Below, piece by piece: positions 1-13,445 of a DNA stretch of 64,000 bases. The translations under genes were made by a program, and so were the position numbers. The stretch spans positions 141,396,982 through 141,460,981 of the forward strand of contig NW_026947484.1 of NCBI RefSeq assembly GCF_034190915.1, written 5' to 3'. The first letter of the stretch is position 1. Every line of letters starts with the position of its first letter. The notes under the pieces were generated by a model. That model was given only the letters and a program-made list of their open reading frames with translations. It was not told the origin of the DNA and searched no databases. The DNA is from Cavia porcellus. Lineage: Eukaryota > Chordata > Mammalia > Rodentia > Caviidae.

Positions 1-444
1 TTTTAAAAATCACTGAGTCTTCTGCTTGATTCTGTACTTAGTGTTATGAACTAGGGAAACATGCTATATATGAAAACATTATACATAACTGTATAAAGTT
101 GTATTATTGTCACTGTGTCTTCAACAAATAAGCATATAAAACTGGAACATAAGAATGTAGACCCAGAAGGGAAGTAGTAGGTCTGAAAAGGCATCACCAG
201 ATCTTTCCAAGAAAGATTTGCCACTCATTTATGTGGAGAGTAGTCAGCACAGAAAACCACCTCATCTAAGGTCATTCTTCCTGTTTGCAATCTCCATTTG
301 GTGATTGATGAGGGTCAGACCATTCCAACACAAGGTGGACAATCCTTGCTCTAAAGCTTTTCAGTTCCCCAATAATGGAAACCACAAGATGGCAGAGATT
401 TACTCAGATTAGTAGTATAGATTCATTTATTTTTATCCTCTCTC
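1..444. other. Unassigned flanking sequence
   Basis: AT-rich sequence with no convincing open frame, RNA gene or repeat family that I recognise. It lies upstream of the first SINE and of nest 1. Confidence 0.5.
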
Positions 445-530
445 TTTTTTTGTTTTGTACTGGGAATTTAACTCCAGTTCTCCTGATTGTGAGGCAAGCA
501 TTGTACCTTTCAACTACACCCCTAGCTCTG
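445..530 (-). repeat. tRNA-derived SINE, old ID-like copy
   Basis: Read on the minus strand, this stretch starts with a tRNA-like 5' half (a degenerate TAGCTCAGTGG-type A box), continues through a GCTTGCCT motif and a degenerate B box (GAGTTAAATTCCCAG), and ends in an A-rich tail, seen as T-rich sequence on the plus strand at 445-456. The order matches the rodent ID/BC1-related SINE. Many substitutions suggest an old copy. No clear TSD was found. Confidence 0.6.
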
Positions 531-671
531 CCTCTGCTAGTCCTCTTTCCTTCTGCTTCTTTTCTTAGAAGTTGATCCCAAGTAAATAAATAACATCCAA
601 ACTCTGCCTCAACATCTGCTTCCAAACAACCCAAACTGTGTCAAGTAATTTTACTGCTTATCTAATCTGAA

Positions 672-1365
672 TTAGAGAGTCCTGGGAAAGATGGTGGATC
701 AATAAGTAGCAACTTAAAGAGCCTCTCTGAGAGAAACAGCTCAGATGCTAGAATTTAACATCATGGAGAAGATTGGATGAAAGAAGTAGTTTCGTGACCA
801 AGGAAAAAACTAAGGAAAAAGGAAAAGAAAAGAAAAACATGGATGGAAGGCTGGAGCCAGACGTGCTCCCACTGGAGTTAGACCCATGGTGTGCTAGGTG
901 CCACTAGAGACTGAGGACTTGCAGTGAAGTCAGGGGATGGTAAGCCTGAGGGCCTTGGCAAGGAGACCTGTAGTAATGGAAAATGGAGCTGGCATGGAGA
1001 TCTGCACCAGCCTCTGGTGAGTGCTCAGAATTTGGTCCTCCTGAAGGAGGGGGAGATCAGCTGGGTGACATTTTGGAATCAGGCAGGACAGGTCTGAACC
1101 CAGAACCATAGCTGCTTCTGGTGCAGAGTGGATTGGTGGGAACTACTTGGACTGTGTCCCACCCCTGTGCAAGACCCAATAGCCAGGGACAAAGTTGTCC
1201 CTGAAGCTGTCCTGAATCAGTTCCATCTGCACAGCACACACTAAGGTAGTGAAGACCTCCAGTGGTTGACTTATCAGAGGGGAGGGGCCAGCATGCACCA
1301 CCCCTGCTTGTACCTCAGTGGTCAACAGCATACTAGGGAAGAGAAGCAATCCCTAGCCAGCATGC
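672..1365 (+). promoter_or_regulatory. P1 5'UTR relic
   Basis: Purine-rich, gene-free sequence that begins with an AAGATGGTGGA-type L1 start and the motif AGAGCCTCTCTGAGAG. The same order occurs in the L1 5'UTR-like fragment at 23425-23890. It continues after the P2 insertion at 17756 and runs into ORF1 at 17830. The strand and position therefore identify it as the old promoter/5'UTR of P1. No tandem monomers were noticed. Confidence 0.65.
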
Positions 1366-1380
1366 TTCAGAGTAATCATT
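1366..1380. repeat. TSD of P2 (left copy)
   Basis: TTCAGAGTAATCAT is present here and again at 17756-17769. The two copies flank the P2 element and everything nested in it. Confidence 0.8.
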
Positions 1381-1728
1381 TTTTAAAAATTTTATTTAAG
1401 GAGAAAAAACAGAAAAAGGGTACAAGTTATACAGAATTTCAGAAAAAATAAACAGTAGGAAATCACTAGTTAATAGATTACATATTGTCATCCTAGAAAC
1501 AGTTGTTCAAGTTACAAAATTAAAGCATACAAAGTGGACTTTCAAACAGTGAGACTGCAAACAGTTCTGCTCAATTATCCAACAAAACTCAGTAATATGG
1601 TTATCTATCTTATACACTTAAATATACATGCAGTTATATCCTTTAGAGCACTTTCTTTTCCTCTCTTTTGTACAATGACAATTACACATTATGGGATTTA
1701 TTACTCCCACAGTTCTTATTACCTTTTT
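1381..1728 (-). mobile_element. P2 3'UTR, distal 3' segment
   Basis: L1-type 3' end on the minus strand, homologous to the 3' end of Q5 at 61480-61830 read on the plus strand. It is cut off from the rest of P2 by P3. CTTATTACCTTTTT at 1715-1728 is repeated at 15955-15968 as the TSD of P3. Confidence 0.75.
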
Positions 1729-2897
1729 AAAATTTTATTTAAAAGGAAAAAGAGAAAAAACAAAACAAAACAAAGCGGTGTAAGGGTACAAGTAATACCA
1801 AACTACAAAAAAAAAAAAAAAAAAACAGTAAGAAATCACCAGTTAATAGATTACATATTATCATCGTAGAGATGGTTGCTCAAATCACAGTTTCAAAGCA
1901 TACAAAGTGGACATTCAAACAGTGAGACTGCAAACAGTTGTGCTCAATGATCCAACCAAAAGCATTAATATGGTCAACTATTTAACACCCCTAAACACAC
2001 TTGCTGTTGTATCCTTTAGAGCTCATTTTTCCCTCTCTTTTTTACAACAAAATGTACATATTTTGGGTTTTATTACTCCTTAGTTCTTATTACTTTTTTT
2101 GGGAGGAAAGAATAAAGCCAAATATGGCAAAACAAAGCTGTCAGTCAAAACCAAGGATAGACATAGCACATGATGTAAAACAGAGTACAAGGTTGTCAAC
2201 AATGGTTATCAACAATGTCTCTTGTTTCCTTAAAAAGAATTGTCTATCTCATTAGATAATATAAAGTTGAACAAAACAGTAGAGAACAAGACCAATAAAA
2301 CTTAAGCATTGTAAACATTACAGGATTTCCAAAGGAGACAATAGTCAAACCAGAATGGGCATCTTAGTGAATCTTATTGCCTTCAAAGTAGTTGCCTATA
2401 CCCTCAAACTTGATACTATCATACAGAATGGAACAGAGTCTAATCGGTCAAAACAAGATAGTGGGAGCATTACAGGACTTTAAAACAAGTTAATAGGAAA
2501 TCAAAAAAAGTTACTATTGTATATCCTGCTAATTTTTTAAATTTTTACCCTTAATTAAAAAAACATAAGAAATAACTAAATAATTTTTTTAATGAATAAG
2601 GGAGAGATTGAGATAAAACAGGACATAACAATACAACAATACAGGTCAAAGCATGACTGTTTCAGCAACCTAGTGCTTCACCACCAAATAACCCAACTTA
2701 ATAGTAGTTACCATAGTGTCTGTCTTTTTCCTTGAAATATTTGAATACAACTTCATATACTATAGCTTCAAATATTGCTATATCAAGAAGCCCAGAATAA
2801 ACCCTTTCCAATTAATAAGTGAAAACTTTATAAGGCTTCAAGGCCACATAATGGGGAATCATGATTACCACATATTTTTATATATTTGAATCATTAC
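1729..2897 (-). other. P3 3'UTR
   Basis: AT-rich non-coding segment between the ORF2 stop and the A-rich 3' end on the minus strand. It aligns by eye with the 3'UTRs of P4, Q3 and Q4. It contains the 110-bp block shared with Q3 (37870-37982). Confidence 0.8.
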
Positions 2898-5800
2898 TTA
2901 CATTAGGGAAACTATTCGGTATTCACACATGCGAGATTGATTTATTTCACTTATGAGTATGGTCTCAAGCTGAGCCCATTTATTGATAAATATCTCAATG
3001 TGATCCTTCTTTATAGCTGAATAATACTCCATTGTATAGAAATACCACAACTTTTTAATCCATTCCTCAGTTGATGGACACTTGGGTTGTTTCCAAGACC
3101 TGGAGATTACAAATTGTGCTTCTATAAACATAGGTGCACATATATCACTGTGGTATGATGTTTCAGTTCTTCTGGGAATATGCCTAGAAGTGGAATAGCT
3201 GGAATAAATGGGACTTCCAATCCCAGCTTTTTGAGAAATCTCCAGTCTGACCTCCACAAAGGCTGCACCAGTCTACACTCCCACCTACAGTGTAGGAGAG
3301 GTCCTTTTTCCCCCACAGCCACTCCAGCATTTGTTGTTGTTGGTTTTCTTGATCCTGGCCATTCTTTCAGGAGTGAGATGGTATCTCAGTGTGGTTTTAA
3401 TTTGCATTTCTCTAATGACCAATGATGATGAACATTTTTTCATGTATTTATTTCCATTTGCATTTCTTCATCTGAGAATTGCGTATTCATCTCAGTTGCC
3501 CATTTTTGGATTGGATCTTTGAATTTTGGGGGTCTGAGATTTTTAATTCTTTGTATGTTTTAGACAAGAGTCCCTTGTCTGAGAGAGAGTTCACTAAAAT
3601 CTTTTCCCAGTTTGTGGGTTTTCTTTTCACTATGCTGGAGATTTCTTTTGACATGCAGAAACTTTTTAATAAGAAGTGGTCCCAATTATTGATTCTGGGA
3701 AGTATTTCCCATGCGGTTTGAGTCCTGTTCATGAATTCTCTACCTACTCCTATGTCTTCAAGGTTTCTACCCAATTTGTCTTCCAATAGATTTAGTGTTT
3801 CTGTTTTAATATTCAGATCTTTGACCATTTAGATTTTAATTTAGTACATGGTGATAGACATGGGTCTAGCTTTAGTTTTCTGCAAATGGAGAGCCAGTTT
3901 TTCCAGCACCATTTATTAAAGAGACTGTCACTCTTCCAGTGAACCTGCTCGGCTCCTTTATCAAAGATAAGGTGGCTGAGTGTGTTTGTAGTTGTTGTTG
4001 TATCTTCTAATCTATTCCATTGATCTTCGGCTCTGTTTTGACTCCAATACCATGTTGATTTTACTACTATTGCTTTGTAGTATAACTTCAAGTCAGGGAT
4101 TGTGATGCCTCCTGCTTTGTCTTTGCTGCTTAGAATTGCCTTTGCTATTCTAGATCTCTTCTGGTTCCAGATGAAATTTAGGAGTGATTTCTCTAGATCT
4201 ATAATGTATCTTGATGGTATTTTTATTGGGATTGCATTGAATCTGTATAAGAGTTTTGGGAGAATGGCCATCTTCACAATGTTTGTTCTTCCTATCCATG
4301 AGCAAGGGATGTCTTTCCATTTTCTGAGATCATCTTCAATTTCCTTTTTCAGTGTATTATAATTTTCACTGTATAAGTCTTTCACTTCTTTCGTAAGAGT
4401 AATTCCTAAATATTTCATTTTTTTGTTTGCTAATGTGAAGAGTGTAGTTTCTCTTATTTCACTCTCTGTGATTTTGTTGTTCGTGTATAGGAATGCTATT
4501 GATTTCTGAGTATTGATTTTGTATCCAGCCACATTACTGAATTTATTTATTGTATCTAAGAGTCTTTCAATGGAGTTTAGGGGGTCTTCTACGTAGAGTA
4601 TCATGTCATCTGCAAACAATGATAATTTAACTTCTTCTTTTCCTATCTTTACCCCTTTTATTTCTCTCTCTTGCCTAATTGCTCTGGCTAGTACTTCCAG
4701 TACTATATTAAATAGGAGTGGTGATAAAGGACATCCTTGTCTTGTGCCTGATTTTAAAGTAAAGGCTTTCAATTTTTGGCCATTTAGTATGATGCTGGCT
4801 GTTGATTTGTCATAAAGGCCTTTATTATATTAAGATAAAGATCATCTATTCCAATTTTCTGTAAAGTTCTTGTCGTGAATAAATGTTGGACCTTATTGAA
4901 GGCTTTTTCTGCATCTATAAAAATGATCATGTGATTCTTATTTTTGGCTTTATTGATATGGTGGATTACACTTATTTATTTACGTATGTTGAGCCATCCT
5001 TGCATTCCTGGGATGAATCCCACTTGGTCATGGTGTATAATCTTCTTGATGATTTGCTGCATCCTATTTGCCAATATTTTATTGAGGATTTTTGCATCTG
5101 TGTTCATTAGGGAGATTAGTCTGTAGTTCTCTTTTTTTGTTGGGTCTTTCTCAGGCTTTGGTACTAGAGTAATATTTGCTTCCAGGAATGACTTAGGAAG
5201 GATTGCTTCCCTTTCAATTTCATTGAATAGTTTGAGGAGTGTCAGCATTAGGTGTTCTTCGTATTTCTTGTAGAATTCTGCAGTGAATCCATCTGGGCCT
5301 GGGCTCTTCTTTGTAGGGAAGGACTTAATTACATTTTCAATTTTATTAACAGAGATTGGGTTATTCAACAGTTTTACATCCTCTTGGTCTAGATTTGGTA
5401 CTTCATATGTTTCTAAGACTCTGTCTATTTCTTTTGTGTTATCAAACGTTTGAGAGTAGAGGTTTTTGAAATAGGTATTGATGATCTTCTGTATTTCTAT
5501 TGGGTCTGTAGTGATTTCACCTTTTTCATTTCTTATTGCATGAATTTGAGCTTTTTCTTCCCTTCTTTTAATAAGATTGGCTAGGGGCTTATTGATTTTA
5601 TTTATTCTTTCAAAGAATCAACTCTTTAATTCATTGATTGTTTGAATTGTTTTCTTAGGCTCTATTGCATTGATTTCTGCTCTGATTTTTTAATTTCCTC
5701 TCTTCTTTTGGCTTTGGGTTTGACTTGCTCTTCTTTTTCTAGCTGTTTGAGGTGTAGCATCAAGTTATTTATTTGTATTCATTCTGTTTTCCTGATGTGG

Positions 5801-6730
5801 GAACTCAGTGCAATAAATTTTCCTCTGAGGACAGCTTTCATTGCATCCCACAAATTCCGTTAAGTTGTATCTGCATTTTCATTTTCTTTTAGGTATTGTT
5901 TAATTTCTTGTTTAATTTCTTCTGTGACCCACTGATTACTCAAGAGTGTGTTATTCAGTTTCCATGTGTTTGCGGGATTTTTGCAGTGTCTTTTATCATT
6001 AATTTCTAATTTCAGAGCGCTATGATCCGATAACATGCAAGGGATGATTTCAACTCTTTTGCATTTGTTTAAATATGTTCTGTGAGCTAATATATGGTCT
6101 ATTTTAGAGAATGATCCATGTGCTGCTGAGAAGAATGTGTATTCTGATCTGTTGGGTGAAACATTCTGTACATGTCTATCAAATCCATTTGTTCGCAGGT
6201 GTGATTCAGTTCTGTTATTTCTTTGCTCATTTTCTGTCTGGGTGATCTGTCCCTTGGTGTCAATGGCATACTAAGGTCTCCTGTTACTATTGTGTTACTG
6301 ATAATATGAGTTTTCATTTCTGTTAATAGTTGTTTTATATAACTAGGTGCTCTGGAGTTTGGTGCATATATATTTAAGATAGTTATCTCTTCCTCTTGGA
6401 GTTTTCCCCTTATGAGTCTGTAATGACCTTCTTTGTCCTTTATGGTCATTGTTGGTTTAAAGTTCACGTTGTCTGCAAACAGAATGGCTACTCCTGCCTT
6501 TTTGTGGATTCCTGCTGCATGAAGTATTGTTTTCCATCCTTTGACTTTCAGTCTGTGAGTATCCTTCTGGGTTAGATGTGTTTCTTGTAAACAGCATATA
6601 ATTGGATTTTGTTGCTGATCCATTCTGCTAGTCTGTTTCTTTTGATTGGTGCATTGAGGCCATTTACATTAATGGTTATTACTGTTAAATGCTGGTTTAT
6701 TGTTGGAATGTTATCTCTTTGCTGTTTCAT
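2898..6730 (-). pseudogene. P3 L1 ORF2 (endonuclease/reverse transcriptase), degenerate
   Basis: ORF2 encodes the L1 enzyme that nicks target DNA and reverse transcribes the L1 RNA. It starts at an ATG at 6730 (MKQQRD) and ends at 2898 with the SLM-stop seen in its relatives. Surviving frames are the endonuclease region with QETH and GDL motifs (6099-6623), the reverse transcriptase region with LFADDMILY (3813-4772) and the C-terminal end (2898-3828 in pieces). Frameshifts and stops separate these pieces, so no full protein can be made. The coordinates give the extent of the original ORF. Confidence 0.85.
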
Positions 6731-6749
6731 CTTTATCTTTCTGTTCTGT

Positions 6750-7461
6750 TTAATTATCTGCTTTGCTTGTGTGTTTTTTTTTCCTTTGTGTATCTAAACT
6801 GTCTTTCAATATTTTTTGCAGGGTTGGTTTGGTGTTCATGAAGTTCTTCAGCTGTTTTTTGTCATGGAAGTATTGTATTTCACCATCAATTTTGAATGAT
6901 AGTTTTGCAGGATACATCAGTGTAGGTTGGAAATTATTTTGCTTTAGGATGTGGAATACTTCACTCCATGCTCTTCTTGACTTTATTGTTTGTGCTGAGA
7001 AGTCTGCTGTGATTCTGATAGGTTTTCCTTTATAAGTGATCTGTCTTTTCTCTCTGACAGCTTTTAATAATCTATTCTTTTGTTGGATTTCTGGGATGGT
7101 GATTGTTATATGTCTGGGTGTAGTTTTATTTTGGTTATGACTATTTGTAGTTCTATATGCTTTACTGATCCTGATGTCGGTTTCTGATCTCATGCTTGGG
7201 AAATTTCAGCTATTACTTCTCTAAATATCCTCTTGACATCCTTTATGTTGTCTCCTTCTTTTTCATTAATCCCTATCATTCTTATGTTATTTTTCTTTGC
7301 ATCGTCTTGCAGTTGTTGAATTGTTTTTTCCTGATTCTGTGTTATTTTTAAAAGATCTTTCCTTTCCTGTTCACTAGCTGCAATGCTGTCTTCAAGGTCT
7401 GAAATTCTATCTTCACTTATATTAAGGTGGTTTTTACAAGTTTCAGTGGAGTTTTTTATTT
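6750..7461 (-). pseudogene. P3 L1 ORF1, C-terminal part
   Basis: This encodes the RNA-binding half of L1 ORF1p: the RRM-like region and the C-terminal domain with KSRRAWSEVF and LKQNNFQPTL motifs (6750-7193). The reading continues upstream but is frameshifted around 7200. The gene is interrupted at 7461 by P4, and its N-terminal coding part resumes at 14775. Stop at 6750, followed about 20 bp later by the ORF2 start. Confidence 0.85.
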
Positions 7462-8533
7462 TTTATTTATTTATTTTTTTATTTAAGAGGAAAAAGAGAA
7501 AAACACAAAACAAAACAAAGCAGTGTAAGGTTACACATAATACAGAACTACAAAAAAAAACATAACAGTAAGAAATCACCTGTTAATAGATTACATAATA
7601 TCATCTTGGAAATAGTTGCTCAAATCACAGTATCAAAGAATACAAAGTAGACATTCAAACGGAGAGACTGCAAACAGCTGTGTTCAATGATCCAAAAACA
7701 TTAATATAGTCAGCTATTTAACATCCCTAAACACACTTGTTGTTATATCCGTTAGAGCTCTTTTTTTCCCCTCCCTCTCTTTTTTATAACAAAATTTACA
7801 CATTTTGGATTTTATTAGTCCTTAGTTCTTATTACTTTTTTGGGGGGGGGAGAGAATAAAGTCAAATATGGCAAAACAAATCTGTAAGTCAAAACCAAGG
7901 ATAGACATAGCACATGATGTAGAACAGAGTACAAGGTCATCAACAATGGTTATCAACATTGTCTCTTGTTTCCTTAAAAGGAATTGTCCATCTCATTAGA
8001 TATTATAAAGCCGGACAAAACAGTGGAGAACAAGACCAATAAAACTTAGGCATTGTGAACATTACAGGACTTCCAAAGGAGACAATAGTCAAACCAGAAT
8101 GGGCATCTTTGTGAATCTTATTGCCTTCAAATTAGTTGCCTATACCTTCAAACTTGCTACTATCGCACAGAATGGAACAGAGTCTAATCAGTCAAAACAA
8201 GATCTTGGGAGTATTACAGGACTTCAAAACAAGTTAATAGGAGATCAAAAAGAGTTACTACTATATATCCTAATTTTTTAAGTTTTTCCCTTAATTAAAA
8301 TAAACATAAGAAATAGCTAAATAATTTTTTTAAAGAATAGTAGTTACCATAGTGTCTGTCTTTTTCCTTAAAATATTTGGATAAAACTTCATATACTATA
8401 GCTTCAAATATTTCCATATCAAAAAGCCCAGAGTAAAGCCTTTCTAATTAATAAGTGAAAATTTTATAAGGCTTCAAGGCCACATAATGGGGAATCATGA
8501 TTATCACATATTTTTATATATTTGAATCATTAC
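7462..8533 (-). other. P4 3'UTR
   Basis: Non-coding 3' region of P4, ending on the minus strand in an A-rich tail after an AATAAA-like signal. Around 8331 it lacks about 110 bp that P3 and Q3 keep. Q4 has the same deletion at about 41046, so it marks a younger subfamily. Confidence 0.8.
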
Positions 8534-11500
8534 TTACATTAGGGAAACTATTCGGTATTCATACATGCGAGATTGATTTATTTCACTTATGAGTATGGTC
8601 TCAAGCTGCGCCCATTTATTGATAAATATCTCAATGCGATCCTTCTTTATAGCTGAATAATACTCCATTGTATAGAAATACCACAACTTTTTTATCCATT
8701 CCTCAGTTGATGGGCACTTGGGTTGTTTCCAAGATCTGGCGATTACAAATTGTGCTGCTATAAACATAGGTGCACATATATCCCTGTGGTATGATGCTTT
8801 CAGTTCTTCTGGGAATATGCCTAGAAGTGGAATAGCTGGAATAAATGGGATTTCCAATCCCAACTTTTTGAGAAACCTCCAGACAGACCTCCACAAAGGC
8901 TGTACCAGTCTACACTCCCACCAACAGTGCAGGAGAGTTCCTTTTTCCCCACAGCCTCTCCAGCATTTGTTGTTGTTGGTTTTCTTGATCCTGGCCATTC
9001 TTTCAGGAGTGAGATGGTATCTCAGTGTGGTTTTAATTTGCATTTCTCTAATGACCAATGATGATGAGCATTTTTTCATGTATTTATTTGCCATTTGCAT
9101 TTCTTCATCTGAGAATTGCGTATTCATCTCAGATGCCCATTTTTGGATTGGATCTTTGAATTTTGACGGTCTGAGTTTTTTTAATTCTTTATATGTTTTA
9201 GACAAGAGTCCCTTGTCTGAGAGAGAGTTCACTAAAATCTTTTCCCAGTTTGTGGATTTTCTCTTCACTATGCTGGAGATTTCTTTTGACATGCAAAAAC
9301 TTTTTAATAAGAAGTGGTCCCAGTTATTGATTCTGGGAAGTATTTCCCGTGCAGTTTGAGTCCTATTCATGAATTCTCTACCTACTCCTATGTCTCCAAG
9401 GTTTCTACCCAATTTGTCTTCCAATAGATTTAGTGTTTCTGTTTTAATATTCAGATCTTTGACCCATTTAGATTTTAATTTAGTACATGGTGATAGACAT
9501 GGGTCTAGCTTTAGTTTTCGGCAAATGGAGAGCCAGTTTTTCCAGCACCATTTATTAAAGAGACTGTCCTTCTTCCAGTGAACCTACTTGGCTCCTTTAT
9601 CAAAGATAAGGTGGTTGAGTGTGTTTGTAGTTGTGGTTGTATCTTCTAATCTATTCCATTGATCTTCAGCTCTGTTTTGATTCCAATACCATGTTGATTT
9701 TACTACTGTTGCTTTGTAGTATAATTTCAAGTCAGGGATTGTGATGCCTCCTGCTTTGTCTTTGCTGCTTAGAATTGCTTTTGCGATTCTAGGTCTCTTC
9801 TGGTTCCAGATGAAATTTAGGAGTGATTTCTCTAGATCTATAAGGTATGTTGATGGTATTTCTATTGGGATTGCATTGAATCTGTATAAGAGTTTTGGGA
9901 GAATGGCCATCTTCACAATGTTTGTTCTTCCTATCCATGAGCAAGGGATGTCTTTCCATTTTCTGAGATCATCTTCAATTTCCTTTTTCAGTGTAATATA
10001 GTCTTCACCGTATAAGTCTTTCACTTCTTTCGTAAGAGTAATTCCTAAATATTTCATTTTTTTGCTTGCTAATGTGAATAGTCCAGTTTCCCTTATTTCC
10101 CTCTTTGTGGTTTTGTTGTTTGTGAATAGGAATGCTATTGATTTCTGAGTATTGATTTTGTATCCAGCCACATTACTGAATTTATTTATTGTATCTAAGA
10201 GTCTTTCAATGGAGCTTAGGGGGTCTTCTATGTAGAGTATCATGTCATCTGCAAACAATGACAACTTAACTTCTTCTTCTCCTATCTTTACCCCTTTTAT
10301 TTCTCTTTCTTGCCTAATTGCTCTGGCTAGTACTTCCAGTACTATATTAAATAGGAGTGGTGATAAAGGACATCCTTGTCTTGTGCCTGATTTTAAAGTA
10401 AAGGCTTTCAATTTTTGGCCATTTAGTATGATGCTGGCTGTTGGTTTGTCATAAATGGCCTTTATTATATTGAGGTAAAGACCATCTATTCCAATTTTCT
10501 GTAGAGTTTTTATCATGAATAAATGTTGGACCTTATCGAAGGCTTTTTCTGCATCTATAGAAATGATCATGTGATTCTTATTTTTGGCTTTATTGATATG
10601 GTGGATTACATTTATTGATTTGCATATGTTGAACCATCCTTGCATTCCTGGGATGAATCCCACTTGGTCATGGTGTATAATCTTCTTGATGATTTGCTGG
10701 ATCCTATTTGCCAATATTTTATTGAGGATTTTTGCATCTGTGTTCATTAGGGAGATCGGTCTATAGTTCTCTTTTTTAGTTGGGTCTTTCTCAGGTTTTG
10801 GTACTAGAGTGATATTTGCTTCCAGGAATGACTTAGGAAGGATTGCTTCCCTTTCAATTTCATTGAATAGTTTGAGGAGTGTTGGCATTAGGTCTTCTTT
10901 GTATTTCTTGTAGAATTCTGCAGTGAATCCATCTGGGCCTGGGCTCTTCTTGGTGGGTAAGGACTTAATTACATTTTCAATTCCAGTAACCGAGATTGGG
11001 TTATTCAACAGTTTTACATCCTCTTGATCTAGCTTTGGCACTTCATATGCTTCTAAGAAACTGTCTATTTCTTCTGTGTTATCAAACTTTTGAGAGTAGA
11101 GGTTTTCAAAATAGGTGTTGATGATCTTCTGTATTTCTATTGGGTCTGTAGTGACCTCTCCTTTTTCATTTCTTATTGCATGAATTTGAGCTTTTTCTTC
11201 CCTTTTTTTAATAAGGTTGGCTAGGGGCTTATCGATTTTATTTATTCTTTCAAAGAACCAACTCTTTGATTTGTTGATCCTTTGGATTGTTTTCTTAGTC
11301 TCTATTGCATTGATTTCTGCTCTGATTTTTATAATTTCCTCTCTTCTTTTGGCTTTGGGCTTGACTTGCTCTTCTTTTTCTAGCTGTTTGAGGTGTAGCA
11401 TCAAGTTATTTATTTGTATTCGTTGTGTTTTCCTGATGTGGGAACTCAGTGCAATAAATTTTCCTCTCAGGATGGCTTTCATTGCATCCCACAGGTTCCG

Positions 11501-12373
11501 GTAAGTTGTATCTGTATTTTCATTTTCTTTTAGGTATTGTTTGATTTCTTCTTTAATTTCCTCTGTGACCCACTGATTACTCAAGAGTGTGTTATTCAGT
11601 TTCCATGTGTTTGTGGAATTTTTGCGGTATCTTTTATCATTAATTTCTAATTTCAGAGCGCTGTGATCCGATGACATGCAAGGGATGATTTCAGCTCTTT
11701 TGCACTTGTTTAAATATGTTCTATGAGCTAATATATGGTCTATTTTAGAAAATGATCCATGTACTGCTGAGAAGAATGTGTATTCTGATGTTGTTGGGTG
11801 GAACATTCTGTATATGTCTATCAAACCCATTTGTTCACAGGTATGATTCAGTTCTGTTATTTCTTTACTCATTTTCTGTCTGGTCGATCTGTCCCTTGGT
11901 GTCAATGGCGTATTAAGGTCTCCCGTTACAATTTTCTTACTGAAAATTTGAGTTTTCATTTCTGTTAATAATTGTTTTATATAACTGGGCGCTCTGGAGT
12001 TTGGTGCGTATATATTTAAGATAGTTATCTCTTCCTCTTGGAGTTTTCCCCTTACAAGTATGTAGTGACCTTCTTCATCTTTTATGATCATTGTTGGTTT
12101 AAAGTTCACGTTATCTGCAAACAGAATGGCTACTCCTGCCTTTTTTTGGATTCCTACTGCATGAAGAATTGTTTTCCATCCTTTGACTTTCAGTCTGTGA
12201 GTATCCTTCTGGGTTAGATGGGTTTCCTGTAAACAGCATATGGTTGGATTTTGTTTCTTGATCCATTCTGCTAGTCTGTTTCTTTTGATTGGTGCATTGA
12301 GACCATTTACATTAATGGTTATTACTGTTAAATGTTGTTTAATTGTAGGATTCTTATCTCTCTGCTGTTGCAT
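8534..12373 (-). pseudogene. P4 L1 ORF2 (endonuclease/reverse transcriptase), one in-frame stop
   Basis: L1 ORF2p, about 1280 codons, the usual length. The ATG at 12373 (MQQQRD) lies 20 bp downstream of the ORF1 stop. The N-terminal AP-like endonuclease has NVNGLN at about residue 21, QETH with Glu50, GDLN and SDH. The reverse transcriptase has [12 protein letters not shown] and an intact LFADD catalytic motif (codons near 10241-10260). The Cys-rich C-terminus has the C-x3-C-x7-H-x4-C pattern (CWRGCGEKG...HCWWEC). The only visible lesion is a TAG at 9584-9586 where Q4 has CAG (Gln), after residue 929. The same frame then stays open to the stop at 8534. A product would carry endonuclease and RT but lack the C-terminal segment. 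Confidence 0.9.
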
Positions 12374-12392
12374 CTTTATCTTTCTGTTCTGT

Positions 12393-13445
12393 TTAATTAT
12401 TTGCTTTGCTTAGTGGTTTTTTCCTTTGTGTATCTAAACTGTCTTTCAATATTTTTTGCAGGGTTGGTTTGGTGTTCATGAAGTTCTTCAGCTGTTCTTT
12501 GTCATGGAAGTATCGTATTTCACCATCTATTTTAAATGATAGTTTTGCAGGATATATCAGTCTAGGTTGGAAATCATTTTGCTTTAGGATCTGGAATACT
12601 TCACTCCATGCTCTTCTTGACTTTATTGTTTGTGATGAGAAGTCTGCTGTGATTCTGATAGGTTTTCCTTTATAAGTGATCTGTCTTTTCTCTCTGACAG
12701 GTTTTAATAATCTATTCTTGTGTTGGATTTCTGGGATGGTGATTATTATATGTCTGGGTGTAGTTTTATTTTGGTTATGACTATTTGGAGTTCTATATGC
12801 TTCACTGATCCTGATGTCATTTTCTGATCTCATGCTTGGGAAGTTTTCAGCTATTGCTTCTCTAAATATCCTCTTGATATCCTTTATGTTGTCTCCTTCT
12901 TTTTCATTAATCCCTATCATTCTTATGTTATTCTTCTTTGCATCATCTTGCAGTTGTTGAATTGTTGTTTCCTGATTCCTTGTTATTTTTAAAAGATCTT
13001 TCCTTTCCTGTTCACTAGCTGCAATGCTGTCTTCAAGGTCTGAAATTCTATCTTCACTTTCATTAAGGCGGTTTTTACAACTTTCAGTGGAGTTTTTTAT
13101 TTCCTGTATATCTCTGTGCATCTACATTATGTATTCTGTTTGTTTCTTATATTGCTCTTCTAGGGATTCTATCTTTTTGTTTAGTTCCTCCAATTTTTTA
13201 TCTGTGTTTTCTTTAGATATATTTAGAATCTCTTTCATTTCTTTTATCATTTCTTCTTTTATCTGGGATATTATTTCAAGTTTGAATTTCTTTAAAGCTT
13301 CCTGGAGTTGCTTGTCAATTTCAGTAGCTATTGTGTCTAATATATGAGGAGGATGGGATATGTTTTCTTCTAAATACACTTCTCCTAGGGTTTCCTGAGA
13401 TGGGCTGGAGGTTTGAGGTTGTAATTTGGTCTTTTGTTTTGTCAT
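12393..13445 (-). pseudogene. P4 L1 ORF1 (RNA-binding chaperone), one in-frame stop
   Basis: L1 ORF1p is the trimeric RNA-binding protein of the L1 ribonucleoprotein. It starts at the ATG at 13445 (MTKQKTKLQPQ) and ends at 12393, 1053 nt, matching Q4 exactly. Order: a basic N-terminus, a coiled coil (EEMIKEMKEI...LEELNKKIESLE), an RRM-like domain and a C-terminal domain (RITADFSSQTIKSRRAW). A TAG at 13122-13124 replaces the CAG of the EYIMQMHRD motif after residue 107. The remaining 242 codons stay open in the same frame. A truncated product would hold only part of the coiled coil. Confidence 0.9.

Noticed and set aside
375..634. Small ORFs on both strands near the window start
   Set aside because: They overlap an old ID-like SINE and have no other coding support.
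8718..9359. 213-codon plus-strand ORF, also present at 41428-42069
   Set aside because: Same-length antisense shadow of the conserved L1 ORF2 C-terminus in two related elements, not an independent gene.
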